NCBI GenBank assembly: GCA_945869675.1 | Contig: CAMBPS010000036.1 | Span: 1 to 33,894 of the forward strand | Length of the DNA: 33,894 nt | Direction of reading: 5' to 3' | DNA from: Prosthecobacter debontii | GTDB lineage: Bacteria > Verrucomicrobiota > Verrucomicrobiia > Verrucomicrobiales > Verrucomicrobiaceae | Part shown: positions 8,080 to 16,719 of the stretch, in pieces | Numbering within the stretch: the first letter of the stretch is position 1 | Layout: each line of letters starts with the position of its first letter | Program-made: the position numbers and the translations under genes | Notes under the pieces: generated by a model | Seen by the model: the letters and a program-made list of their open reading frames with translations, nothing else | Told to the model about the DNA's origin: nothing | Database searches by the model: none

Positions 8080-10653
8080 TTACTTCAGCTTGCTGAGCCG
8101 ATCTTTCGCCCAGTTTAGCCCTTGCTGAATGACTTCCTCTCCTGGACTGACGGCAGAAAGCTTCTCCCATCTCAGAGCAGCTTTAGAGAAGGCGTCTTTG
8201 GCTTCCGTTTTTTTGGAAAGAGACTGACTGGTGTGGCCAAGCACGCCATACATTTGAGCCAGTTGGATCTCCCATTGGCGGCGCTCAGGTGAGGTGGCTG
8301 TTTGCTGGTCTTTGGCTAAAAGCTCTTCCATGGCCTCGACCGCTTGTTTGACGATGGGGAGTCCTGAATTGGGTTTCCCCAGATCAGACATGAGCTCAGC
8401 ATACTCACCACGCATTTTTGCAAGGAGGGCACCATAGCGAATGTTGTCCTTTTCATCAGCTAGGATCTCATTGAGCAGCTCAATGCCATCTTGCTTCTTT
8501 TTGACCGCATCACCCGGGTTCCCAGCATCCCGATCTAGCAGGGAGATGTCGCTATAGTTACGCGCCATGAAGTATTTCACATCAGCCCATTCCGGCAGAA
8601 GACGATTCAGCTCCAGCAGGATGGGGATGGCTTGTTGATGGGCTTCACGGGCCTCTTTGGCGCCGATATTATGGCCGATCAGTTCGGCAAGCTCGGTGTA
8701 GGCTTCCGCTAAAAGCAGTGCCTGCTCCTGATTGCGCGGAGACGAGTTCATGACCAGCTGCCCCATCTCTGTAACAGCATCGATCAGTGTGGTTAGTGCG
8801 TCTTGCAGGCGTCCAGCTTCCCGTTGAGTCTGGCCTTTGGCAAACTTGGCTCGGGCTAGAAGAAAGTTTTCATCGGCAATCAATTCAGCGCCAATGATCG
8901 AAGGATCTAACACTTCGGGAACTTTGGCCAGAGCTTTTTCGGCTTCTCCTAAATCGCCAGATTGAAGGGCGCGGCGTCCATACTCCATCCAAGCACGCGC
9001 CGATTCATTCCTAGCGAGCCGGTTCTTCGGATCTGCATTCAAGCCCTCAGTCAAAGCAGAAGTGGCAGCTTTGAGAAGGGTCAATGAGGCTGCGTGCTCA
9101 CCGCGATGATCATGAATATCTGAAAGCAGCAAGCTGTAGCGGCCAAGCCATTGTTGATAGAGTGGGCCTTGAGGGGTTGTGCCTGCATTTTGTAAAAGGA
9201 GCGCCGCCTGATCCCGCGCTTTTTGCAGGAAGGTCAAAGCCTGCGTGTGGTCACGCAGGCGTAGGTGAATTTGGCCGATATTTCCATAGGCACGCAGGCG
9301 CTCCACTCCAAGGGCTGGATTAGCCTCTAAAGCTGGCAGACCTGTTGTGCAGAAGCTAAGGGCGTCGTTGAGTTGGCCTTTGGAGAACTCAACATCAAGC
9401 TCATTGCTCGTGGGTGTTTGCAGGAGTTGAGTCAGGAACTGATCCACGGCATTCTGGGAATGCTGAAGATTTATGTCAGCGGTCTTTTTGCCATCTATGG
9501 CGGTATCGCGCTGCTGTGTCAGTAGGCTGATTTTGTCATCACGTACCTTTTTCTCCTGCACCAAAACGCTGTCTTGCTGGGAAATGATGATTTCATCTTT
9601 TTGAGCCTGGCGTAACTGTGAAAACAGGAAAATGAAACTTATAGTCAAAGCAATGGCCAAAACAACCGCAGTTGTTACAAGGCTACGGATTTTGATGGTC
9701 TGCTTTTTGCGTTCTTGAACAGTTTGCTCGCGCGACTCTTCAAGAAGGTAATCAGATTCTAGAACCTCAAATTCACGCACCACTTCTCGCAGATCGGACC
9801 AACGAGCAGCAGGATTTAAGTCCAGAGCGCGCTCAATGATGTTTCGGCGGCGTTCGTCCCATTTCGAATGGGGCAGGGTTGGCCAGCTGATTTTCGGCTG
9901 AGCCCGGACGGCTCTGACCAGAGCACCACTGTCGATGCTACAGGCGAGTCCCGATGCCGCCTTCGTTTGCACCAGATTCAGTTGATCTTGCCAGGCCTGA
10001 GCGGCGCGGGGGACCTGTCCAGTCAATAGACGATAAGACAGAACGCCAAAGCTGTAAACATCCCAGGAAGGGCCATAACCCGCAAAAACGCCGTCAGGAT
10101 TCTCGGCCTGTTCCGGGCACAAATGCACGAAATGATCTGTTAGTTCCAGATGGTGAATGCCCCCCCCCCAGCCTTGCGCGATGTCCGTGAGGCGGACGCT
10201 AGACTCGGCATCATTTTCGAGCAGGACGTTGCAGGGCCGCAGGTTTCCATGCGGAATGCCATGCTTATGTAGCCAAGCCAGAGCATCGGCAATTTGATAT
10301 ATATAGCTCCAAGCGCTCTCGGCAGGTATGCCATTGCAGACGGACTCTAAGGTAGGTGACTGCCATTGGCGGCGGCCCTGATTATCTTTCGTCATGACAC
10401 CTACCAGCGGTGTGGCAAGGTAATAAGGGCTTTTGTCAAAATTGTAATCTTCAATCGCTAAAATTCCGCGATGATGCGGCATCTGCTGCATCACCTGAAT
10501 GGCGGTGCTCAGAGCTTTACGATTGATTGCCATTGAAGAGAAAACCTTCACTGCACAGGACTTTCCACCAGCGCTAGCGCGGTACACTGCCCCGCAGCGG
10601 CCACTGCCGATCAAATCCAACAACTCATGTCCGGCAATCTCAGGGAGACTCAT
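8080..10653 (-). CDS. Membrane-anchored Ser/Thr kinase-like protein with C-terminal TPR region, probable pseudokinase
   Basis: An 857-residue protein. Residues about 8-295 are a Hanks-type kinase fold: glycine loop GSGRCGAVY, ATP-binding Lys36 (CAVKVF), catalytic-loop equivalent HGNLRPCNVLL at 135-145, DFG equivalent TDIAQG at 156-161, and the helix-F Asp198 in DVYSFGV. The HRD catalytic aspartate is replaced by Asn137 and DFG reads DIA, so phosphotransfer is doubtful. A basic stretch and one transmembrane segment (about 325-346) follow, then a coiled coil (350-400) and a long TPR-like helical region to the end. This architecture, cytoplasmic kinase plus extracytoplasmic TPR, is common in PVC bacteria. 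A run of ten G on the coding strand (10160-10169) encodes WGGG just after the DFG equivalent. It lies between gmk and rbsK on the same strand. Confidence 0.88.
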   Translation of the reverse strand: MSLPEIAGHELLDLIGSGRCGAVYRASAGGKSCAVKVFSSMAINRKALSTAIQVMQQMPHHRGILAIEDYNFDKSPYYLATPLVGVMTKDNQGRRQWQSPTLESVCNGIPAESAWSYIYQIADALAWLHKHGIPHGNLRPCNVLLENDAESSVRLTDIAQGWGGGIHHLELTDHFVHLCPEQAENPDGVFAGYGPSWDVYSFGVLSYRLLTGQVPRAAQAWQDQLNLVQTKAASGLACSIDSGALVRAVRAQPKISWPTLPHSKWDERRRNIIERALDLNPAARWSDLREVVREFEVLESDYLLEESREQTVQERKKQTIKIRSLVTTAVVLAIALTISFIFLFSQLRQAQKDEIIISQQDSVLVQEKKVRDDKISLLTQQRDTAIDGKKTADINLQHSQNAVDQFLTQLLQTPTSNELDVEFSKGQLNDALSFCTTGLPALEANPALGVERLRAYGNIGQIHLRLRDHTQALTFLQKARDQAALLLQNAGTTPQGPLYQQWLGRYSLLLSDIHDHRGEHAASLTLLKAATSALTEGLNADPKNRLARNESARAWMEYGRRALQSGDLGEAEKALAKVPEVLDPSIIGAELIADENFLLARAKFAKGQTQREAGRLQDALTTLIDAVTEMGQLVMNSSPRNQEQALLLAEAYTELAELIGHNIGAKEAREAHQQAIPILLELNRLLPEWADVKYFMARNYSDISLLDRDAGNPGDAVKKKQDGIELLNEILADEKDNIRYGALLAKMRGEYAELMSDLGKPNSGLPIVKQAVEAMEELLAKDQQTATSPERRQWEIQLAQMYGVLGHTSQSLSKKTEAKDAFSKAALRWEKLSAVSPGEEVIQQGLNWAKDRLSKLK
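10160..10169 (-). repeat. Ten-base homopolymer (G10 on coding strand) inside the kinase-like gene
   Basis: Plus-strand bases 10160-10169 are all C, so the coding strand reads ten consecutive G, covering codons for Trp-Gly-Gly-Gly at about residues 162-165. Such tracts are classic slippage sites: gain or loss of one base would shift the frame in the kinase domain and remove the transmembrane and TPR parts. The sequence given is in frame. Whether length varies in the population is unknown. Confidence 0.95.
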
Positions 10654-10786
10654 ACCGCAGGCTCTAGGTTGATTGTCATGGTAGGTGGTTCATTGCCAAC
10701 TGGCTGAGCCGGCATGAGGTAGAAAGATGCAGCATTTGACCAACGGAATCAAGCCGCGCCTTAAACTTGAGAAAGAAAGTCTCTTT

Positions 10787-11419
10787 TCACTTCAGCTCCA
10801 CATAAAGGCTACTGCGCAGGCGCTCAGCCTCAATCAGGGATCGAAATTTCGCCTCATCACTTTCCCTTGTGTCGCTGATCAGGCAGTAGCGGTAGTCCCT
10901 CCAGTGTTGCATTTCCGCTTCTGCATTTGTCATTCGTAGTTCTACGATTTCGGCACTATCGGTGCCGCGCCCAGACAGGCGATTACGCAGTTCATTCAGG
11001 CTGGGCGGCATGATAAAGATGTCCGTCAGGCAGTGACGCACTAGATCATCTTCGCAGCCTCGCACCTGGGTGGCCCCCTGCACATCGATGTCCATGAACA
11101 CGTCCACACCACGGCGGAGATTTTCGAAAACGTAGCTCTTCAACGTCCCATACCATCGATTATGCACTCGGGCGTATTCAAAAAGTTCTCCACGATCCAC
11201 TCTGGCTAAAAAGTCGGCTTCATCCAAAAAGAAATAATCTTTGCCATCCACCTCGCCCGGCCGTGGCGGGCGTGTCGTGCAGGAGACTGAAAAGACCGAC
11301 GAAATGCCATCACAGACCTTCCGGCAGAGAGTGGTCTTTCCTGTCCCAGAAGGACCAGAGACGACGATCAGCATGCCGAGGCGCGGTGTGTTTGGAATCA
11401 TCGTCATGCGTTTACCCAT
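10787..11419 (-). CDS. gmk: Guanylate kinase
   Basis: GMP kinase, converting GMP and ATP to GDP and ADP. The P-loop GPSGTGKTT is near the N-terminus, followed by the GMP-binding TTRPPRPGEVDGKDYFF segment and by IDVQGATQVR. Length of about 210 residues matches E. coli Gmk (207). I prefer the ATG at 11419 because AAGGA lies five bases upstream. The ATG at 11425 overlaps that sequence, and ATGs at 11407 and 11401 are also in frame. The kinase-like gene follows after 133 bases on the same strand. The L,D-transpeptidase gene diverges about 100 bases away. No rpoZ or dinucleotide-pathway gene is adjacent. Confidence 0.95.
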   Translation of the reverse strand: MGKRMTMIPNTPRLGMLIVVSGPSGTGKTTLCRKVCDGISSVFSVSCTTRPPRPGEVDGKDYFFLDEADFLARVDRGELFEYARVHNRWYGTLKSYVFENLRRGVDVFMDIDVQGATQVRGCEDDLVRHCLTDIFIMPPSLNELRNRLSGRGTDSAEIVELRMTNAEAEMQHWRDYRYCLISDTRESDEAKFRSLIEAERLRSSLYVELK

Positions 11420-11520
11420 GCCCATCCTTGATGCAACCGCTTTGGCACCGTAGCTCCCTTGAAATGCAAATTCGCAAGAAGGTTGCCAGTCGTCATTCGC
11501 GGTTTAGCTTGAGGTCCGTG

Positions 11521-12495
11521 ATGCGCATCTCTCTCGTTCTGATTTTTACTTGGATCTGGCTGACTGTCCAGGCTCAGGATACCGGTCCGAATGCCAATGC
11601 TGCAAACGTGCCTACGGATCGTCATAAGATCTTGCAACTGCAGATCTTTATGGACCATCATCTCTTCGGTCCAGGAAAGCTTGATGGTGTGATCGGCGAA
11701 TTCACCTACAAGGCCATCGTGAACTACAATTTTGCTCGGGGTCACAAAGATATCTATAATTGGTCCTATGCCTTGGCAGAAGCGGAGCGTGAGGTGCCGG
11801 TCATTTTTGCCGCCTTCAAAATCCGCTCTGATCTGATGCGCTACGTGGTCCCAGATCTTCCCATGGCCCCAGAAGAGCAAGTCAAATTTCCCTACATGGC
11901 TTATCGCAGTCTGTTGGAGTTCGTGGCTGAGCGTTTTCATACCGAGGAAGAATTCCTCATCAAAATCAACCCCGATAAAAACCTGTCCAATCTTAAGGCC
12001 AATAGCGTGATCGTCGTGCCCAATGTCAGGTCCTTCCGAATCGAGGACGTGAAATCCATGTCTAGCTTTAAGGCCGATCCAACTCTGAGCAAAAACACCA
12101 TTGTGGTCGATGCAACCGAGCGCATCGCTGTCGTATATAGCCCAACAGAAAAGCTGCTCGCGGCTTTCCCAATCACGCCAGGTAAGCCTGAGTTCATTCC
12201 AGTGGGTAGTTGGCAACTCATGAACATGATGACCACGCCAACCTTCCGCTACGACAAGCAATTCCTGGAAGAAGGCGTTCGAGGCAAGGAAGCCTTACAG
12301 CTACCACCCGGCCCGAACAGCCCCATCGGCATCATTTGGAATGGCATTAGCAAATCAGGCATCGGACTCCACGGGACGGCTTCCCCAAAGACCATCGGCC
12401 GCAGTCAAAGCGCTGGCTGCGTTCGCTTGGCCAATTGGGATGCTATTCGCCTCCCTACCCTCGTTCGGCCTGGAGCCAAAGTGATCGTGAGATAA
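11521..12495 (+). CDS. L,D-transpeptidase (YkuD) with peptidoglycan-binding and LysM-like regions
   Basis: A 324-residue exported protein. The ATG at 11521 has GAGG six bases upstream and starts a signal peptide (MRISLVLIFTWIWLTVQA). Residues 35-72 resemble a peptidoglycan-binding helical domain (GPGKLDGVIGEFTYKAI), 125-168 a LysM-like repeat ending in NSVIVVPN, and 193-324 a YkuD catalytic domain. The YkuD motif is complete: His284 in HGTASP, Cys300 and Arg302 in SAGCVRL. Such enzymes form 3-3 crosslinks in peptidoglycan or attach proteins to it. It diverges from gmk. A hairpin at 12497-12524 follows the stop directly. Confidence 0.92.
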   Translation: MRISLVLIFTWIWLTVQAQDTGPNANAANVPTDRHKILQLQIFMDHHLFGPGKLDGVIGEFTYKAIVNYNFARGHKDIYNWSYALAEAEREVPVIFAAFKIRSDLMRYVVPDLPMAPEEQVKFPYMAYRSLLEFVAERFHTEEEFLIKINPDKNLSNLKANSVIVVPNVRSFRIEDVKSMSSFKADPTLSKNTIVVDATERIAVVYSPTEKLLAAFPITPGKPEFIPVGSWQLMNMMTTPTFRYDKQFLEEGVRGKEALQLPPGPNSPIGIIWNGISKSGIGLHGTASPKTIGRSQSAGCVRLANWDAIRLPTLVRPGAKVIVR

Positions 12496-12496
12496 C

Positions 12497-12524
12497 CACA
12501 CCTGAATTTTTTGATTCAGGTGTG
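12497..12524 (+). terminator. Hairpin directly after the L,D-transpeptidase gene, possible terminator
   Basis: CACACCTGAA (12497-12506) pairs perfectly with 12515-12524, with one more T-A pair possible inside, around a T-rich loop. It starts one base after the stop codon. The 3' flank is ACCGGTTC, not a T-run, so it is at best a weak intrinsic terminator or an mRNA 3'-end stabiliser. Confidence 0.5.
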
Positions 12525-12613
12525 ACCGGTTCTATCGGGTGCTGATGGAAGGATCGCAAATTTGATTGCATTTTTCAGGTGAGTTTTTGAATCTTCGGAT
12601 CTAGTCTGAAGCC

Positions 12614-13489
12614 ATGACGTCAACCACCAATCCTCATTACCTGCGCTTTTTCAGTGCTGTAGGAGTGATTTGTGTTTTTGGGGTTATCGGCTGCACAGGT
12701 CTAAAGCTACCCGGCAAGGCTCCAAAGAAAACGGATGCTTCTGCGAACGTCGAAAAATCTGAGAAGGACAAGGATAAAGCCGAGCCAAAGATCGCTGATG
12801 CGGCGTCATCGGTAGATCTGAGTTTTCTCCTGACCATGAATTATTCTGAGGCCAAGGCGATATCGGCCCAGACGATGGAACTCCCACATGGGGTGCGGAT
12901 TGCAGCGGATAGCATTGAGGTTCTAAAAATGGACAAGGAGAACAATCCCAAGCGTATCCGCGCCAAGGGGAAGGTTTACCTTGAAAGTGGTGAGGGTGCA
13001 GACTCTTCGAAGGTGCTTTGTCAAGAGGCGCTGATCACCTTTGATGAAATCATTCTTCGCGGGAAACCCATCCTCCAGCGTGGTGGTAGTGTTGTGGAAG
13101 GTCTGGATGATCAAACTGTCGCTTACATGCTGGGAACTCGACTTCGCGTCATTGGGCTTCATCGTGTGACCCATCAGGATGCCATGGTAGCGATGTTACC
13201 TGATTTGGGGCCTTGGGCAGCAGGGCCAAATCTCTTGCTTCCGGCCTTGGCTGAGGACTCGGTGCCCAATAATATTCGTGAAGAAATGCTCAAGGCCGCA
13301 GAGGCAGAGGCTGTGTTACAATACAATCGTTCCGAAGCCCAGACCCAACCGGATGCTCCGCCGGCACCTTGGGTGAAAGGTGTTGAGGGTAAGCCAGAAT
13401 CGACATCTTTGAAATCAGCTGCGCCTGCCGTCAAAGCAAACGAAGGCAGGCGCAGTTATGCTAAGCCTAGTGTTCGCAAGGCGGCCTAA
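12614..13489 (+). CDS. Lipoprotein with LptA/OstA-like segment, function unknown
   Basis: A 291-residue protein with an N-terminal hydrophobic stretch ending in the lipobox VIGC (Cys27), then a Lys/Asp/Glu-rich linker to about residue 60. Residues about 90-165 have the rhythm of the OstA/LptA beta-jellyroll repeats: GVRIAADSIEV, an AKGKVYLESG strand, then ILRGKPILQRGG and VVEG. LptA-type proteins carry lipopolysaccharide across the periplasm, so a role in the envelope is plausible, but the match is by eye and partial. The C-terminal third is rich in Ala and Pro with no recognised domain. It lies between the transpeptidase and the cupredoxin gene. No lpt genes are in view. Confidence 0.6.
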   Translation: MTSTTNPHYLRFFSAVGVICVFGVIGCTGLKLPGKAPKKTDASANVEKSEKDKDKAEPKIADAASSVDLSFLLTMNYSEAKAISAQTMELPHGVRIAADSIEVLKMDKENNPKRIRAKGKVYLESGEGADSSKVLCQEALITFDEIILRGKPILQRGGSVVEGLDDQTVAYMLGTRLRVIGLHRVTHQDAMVAMLPDLGPWAAGPNLLLPALAEDSVPNNIREEMLKAAEAEAVLQYNRSEAQTQPDAPPAPWVKGVEGKPESTSLKSAAPAVKANEGRRSYAKPSVRKAA

Positions 13490-13551
13490 TTCAAAGGGTG
13501 GTCTTGTGCCTTGTATAAAAGGTGAAGCTCGATTGACGAAAGAGGCGTTAT

Positions 13552-13583
13552 GAAGCGGGCGTTACTTCGCGCCCCCTTCTTTT
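13552..13583 (+). terminator. Hairpin plus T-tract immediately before the cupredoxin gene start
   Basis: GAAG (13552-13555) and GGGCG (13557-13561) pair with CGCCC (13570-13574) and CTTC (13576-13579), each arm with one mismatched base between the helices. Four T follow at 13580-13583, and the next gene's ATG is at 13585. It can terminate the upstream lipoprotein transcript, but its position next to the start codon means any read-through transcript would have it in the ribosome-binding zone. Confidence 0.55.
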
Positions 13584-13584
13584 C

Positions 13585-15186
13585 ATGCGCTTTTTACTCC
13601 TCTTCCTCTTGGCTGCTGCTGCTGTTACTTTGAATGCTGCGGATAAAGCTCCGTCCGCAGCTGCTGATCTCGGATCGGTTAAAGTCATCATGCTAAAGAC
13701 CCTGACAGCTCAGATGAAGTATGACGAGAATGAGATCATTGTCCGCCCAGGTGAAAAAGTAAAAATCGTCTTTGAAAATGGCGATGATCTTCCGCATAAC
13801 TTGGTTTTTTGTCAGCCTGGCACCGATACGATGACCATGGCCATGAAGCAGATGGAAAAGCCTGAGGAAGCTCTCAAGCGTAATTGGTTGCCCGATGATA
13901 AGCGTATTTTGCTACACTCCAAAATGCTCAATCCCCATGAAAAAGAGGAGCTCATTTTCACCGCCCCAGAGAAGCCTGGTGACTATCCCTATGTCTGCAC
14001 TTTCCCAGGCCATGCCTTAACCATGAATGGTAAACTGAAGGTCATACCGATGGGGCAGGGACTGAAGGATTTGAAGTTCGCTTTGTTTCTTGGGAATTGG
14101 AAGATGTTGCCTGATTTTTCAAAACTCAAACCGCATCGTGAAGGAGTTGTTCCTAACAATTTGATCGACATCAAATTGGACGATTACAAAAATGAATTTG
14201 GTGTCGTTTTCACAGGAAAGATTCACGCGCCACGCAAGGGCAGCTATCGTTTCTACATCGCGGGTGATGATGGGGTGCGTCTTTTAATCGATGGGAAGAA
14301 AGTCGTTGAATATGATGGTATTCACCCTGCTGGGACGATTAAAGAGGAGACCGTCCAGTTGAATGAAGGCGATCACGAGTTACGCTATGAATATTTTCAA
14401 GCTGGCGGTCAGATCGCTGTCTTTGCGGCTTGGAAGGGGGCCAACTTTGACATCACGCCGTTATCTTCGTGGCGTCCGGCTGGCTGGGAAAAAGGAGCTA
14501 AGGCCAAGAAGAAAGCTGAATACGCACCCATCCCGATCGTGGTCGCTGGAGAGCCTGTGATTTATCGCAACTTTATACAAGGGGCTGGCAATCGTGCGAT
14601 CGGAGTTGGTTATCCTGGGGGAATTAACATTGCGTGGAGTGCGGAAAGTATGAATTTAGCGCTGCTATGGAAGGGTGCATTTATGGATGCGTCACTGCAC
14701 TGGAATTCACGCGGTGGTGGCTATCAGTCGCCCATGGGATTTGATGTCTTAAAGCCCACAGGTGAAGTGACTCCAGCTTTCTTCATTGCTGAAAAACCAG
14801 ATGCCGTATGGCCTGTCTGGGACAAGACCAAACGCTACGAAGGGTTTGTCTGGAAAGGTTACACGCTGGACGCCAAGCGCAGTCCGACCTTCCGTTACAC
14901 CTGGCAGGGCGTGGAGATCGAGGAAAGCTTCTCCGCCACAGGAAATGGCAATAAGCCCGGCGGTAATCCAACACTGATTCGCAGCATTAAGATCACGGGT
15001 AGCCTGCCTGCAAACGCCTGGTATCGTCTCGGTGCAGGCCCTTTTGAAAAGAAAGAGGGTCGCTTCGTGGCTAAAGACCGCTTGCCCTACAGCATCATCG
15101 CAGAAGGGGCTCAGATGGCGGGCCAAAACCTTGTTATCCCTGCCAAAGCGGGAACCCTGACAATCACTTACCAGTGGGCTCAATAA
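13585..15186 (+). CDS. Auracyanin-like cupredoxin fused to PA14 domain, exported
   Basis: A 533-residue exported protein with a signal peptide (MRFLLLFLLAAAAVTLNA). Residues about 30-155 form a type 1 copper cupredoxin: ligands are His71 in LPHNLVF, and Cys138, His143 and Met147 in YVCTFPGHALTMNG, the auracyanin/azurin pattern. Residues about 165-290 are a PA14 domain (YRFYIAGDDGVRLLIDG), usually carbohydrate-binding. The rest (300-533) resembles by eye a domain found with PVC secreted dehydrogenases and cytochromes (GVGYPGGINIAW, PTFRYTWQGVEIEE), with no established function. The neighbour 20 bases downstream encodes a beta-propeller dehydrogenase-like protein, so the copper centre may take electrons from it; this is inferred. 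No Shine-Dalgarno is present; a hairpin abuts the start. Confidence 0.85.
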   Translation: MRFLLLFLLAAAAVTLNAADKAPSAAADLGSVKVIMLKTLTAQMKYDENEIIVRPGEKVKIVFENGDDLPHNLVFCQPGTDTMTMAMKQMEKPEEALKRNWLPDDKRILLHSKMLNPHEKEELIFTAPEKPGDYPYVCTFPGHALTMNGKLKVIPMGQGLKDLKFALFLGNWKMLPDFSKLKPHREGVVPNNLIDIKLDDYKNEFGVVFTGKIHAPRKGSYRFYIAGDDGVRLLIDGKKVVEYDGIHPAGTIKEETVQLNEGDHELRYEYFQAGGQIAVFAAWKGANFDITPLSSWRPAGWEKGAKAKKKAEYAPIPIVVAGEPVIYRNFIQGAGNRAIGVGYPGGINIAWSAESMNLALLWKGAFMDASLHWNSRGGGYQSPMGFDVLKPTGEVTPAFFIAEKPDAVWPVWDKTKRYEGFVWKGYTLDAKRSPTFRYTWQGVEIEESFSATGNGNKPGGNPTLIRSIKITGSLPANAWYRLGAGPFEKKEGRFVAKDRLPYSIIAEGAQMAGQNLVIPAKAGTLTITYQWAQ

Positions 15187-15206
15187 ATCTCTGCCATCGC
15201 ATTTTC

Positions 15207-16715
15207 ATGAAACGTTTTTCTCTCTTTTTTGTTCTTTGCTCACCGCTGTTGGCTGCCGATCCAGTCGAGTCTGATTTCTACAAGATCACCACGTTTGAAA
15301 CACCGAAGGAAACCGCCTTGGAAGTCGGTTCCATCGACTTACTGCCAGATGGCAGGCTCATCATGGGCACGCGTCGCGGTGAAATCTGGACGGTTAGTGG
15401 AGCTGGCAGTAGTGATCCATCGGCCGTGAGTTACAAGCTCTTTGCCAGTGGTTTGCATGAGGTGCTTGGAATTGCTTACAATCCGAAGGATAAAAATATC
15501 TATGCAACGACACGCTATGAGGTCACTCGATTGCAGGACGTGGATGGTGATGGCCAAGCCGATGTCTTTGATAATGTCAGTGATGCCTGGGGTGTCTCGG
15601 GTGACTATCATGAATACGCCATTGGCTCACGTTTTGATAAGGCAGGGGATCTCTGGGTGACACTCTGCCTGACGGGGTCATTCAGCAGTGTGACACCGTT
15701 TCGCGGCTGGGCGTTACGAATCAAACCAGACGGCACCATGGTGCCTACTTGCAGTGGCATTCGTAGCCCCGGCGGTCTTGGTTTTGATGCCGAAGGAGAA
15801 GTCTATTACGCTGATAATCAGGGCCCGTGGCATGGTTCCTGCACGCTACAGCATCTTGTCCCAGGCTCATTCCAAGGCCACCCAGGCGGCAATGAATGGT
15901 ATGCACTGGCGCCCAATATGGGACCAAGACCTATTGATCCCAGCCCCGAAAATTATCAGGGTGATAACAAACGCAGAGAGGCGCGCGTGGGTGGAGATCC
16001 GGGCCGCATGGTCAAAGAGCGTCAGCGCATCAAACAACTGCTGCCCCCAGCCGTGTATCTGGTGCATGGAAAGATTGGGAATTCAGCCTCCGCCATTATT
16101 TGTGATACCAGTGCTGGGAAATTCGGTCCTTTCATGAATCAACTTTTTATCGCCGATCAATCGCATAGCAATCTGAGCCGTGTCTTTTTAGAAACCGTTA
16201 ACGGCATCAAGCAGGGCGTTGTTTTTCCCTTCCGTTTAGGCTTTGCCAGCGGTCTTATCGGTGGGCGTATGGATGGGGAAGGTCGTATCTTTACGGGCGG
16301 CAGTGATCGTGGCTGGGGCGCTCGCGGTGGTAAGCCTTACTGCTTTGAAAAATGTGAGTGGACCGGGAAGACACCCTTTGAGGTGCATGAAATGCGCGCT
16401 AAGGCGGATGGCTTTGAACTGACCTTCACTCAGCCGATCGATCCAAAAACGGCGGGTGATCTGAAAAGCTACTCCATGCGCGAGTTTACCTATGCCTACC
16501 GGGAAGCTTATGGTGGTGATGAGATTGATGAAATCCTGCCATCGATCACAGCTGCCGAACTCGGCGCTGATGGTCAATCGGTGCGCCTCAAGATTTCACC
16601 GCTTACCCAGGGCCACATCCACGAACTGCATTTTGAAGGTGTCAGAAACACGGCTGGTCATCCATTGCTGCACACCGTCGGCTATTACACGCTGAATGAG
16701 ATTCCAGCAAAGTGA
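15207..16715 (+). CDS. Exported beta-propeller protein, sorbosone/glucose dehydrogenase-like
   Basis: A 502-residue protein. The ATG at 15207 gives a signal peptide (MKRFSLFFVLCSPLLAA); the frame is open to 15174 but that would overlap the previous gene. The repeated short motifs (LLPDGRLIMGTRRGEIW, LGIAYNPKDKNIYATTR, DVDGDGQADVF, PGGLGFDAEGEVYYADNQG) are those of six-bladed propeller proteins related to PQQ-dependent sugar dehydrogenases and the PVC membrane-bound dehydrogenase domain. A calcium-type DxDGDG loop is present. There is no CxxCH motif, so it lacks its own heme. It follows the cupredoxin-PA14 gene by 20 bases and is surely co-transcribed. The stop codon lies four bases from the convergent selO stop. 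Substrate and cofactor are unknown. Confidence 0.82.
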   Translation: MKRFSLFFVLCSPLLAADPVESDFYKITTFETPKETALEVGSIDLLPDGRLIMGTRRGEIWTVSGAGSSDPSAVSYKLFASGLHEVLGIAYNPKDKNIYATTRYEVTRLQDVDGDGQADVFDNVSDAWGVSGDYHEYAIGSRFDKAGDLWVTLCLTGSFSSVTPFRGWALRIKPDGTMVPTCSGIRSPGGLGFDAEGEVYYADNQGPWHGSCTLQHLVPGSFQGHPGGNEWYALAPNMGPRPIDPSPENYQGDNKRREARVGGDPGRMVKERQRIKQLLPPAVYLVHGKIGNSASAIICDTSAGKFGPFMNQLFIADQSHSNLSRVFLETVNGIKQGVVFPFRLGFASGLIGGRMDGEGRIFTGGSDRGWGARGGKPYCFEKCEWTGKTPFEVHEMRAKADGFELTFTQPIDPKTAGDLKSYSMREFTYAYREAYGGDEIDEILPSITAAELGADGQSVRLKISPLTQGHIHELHFEGVRNTAGHPLLHTVGYYTLNEIPAK

Positions 16716-16719
16716 GGCA

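Noticed and set aside
11404..12261. A 285-codon minus-strand frame opposite the L,D-transpeptidase gene
   Set aside because: The plus frame has a signal peptide, LysM-like region and intact YkuD motif; the antisense product has no family features.
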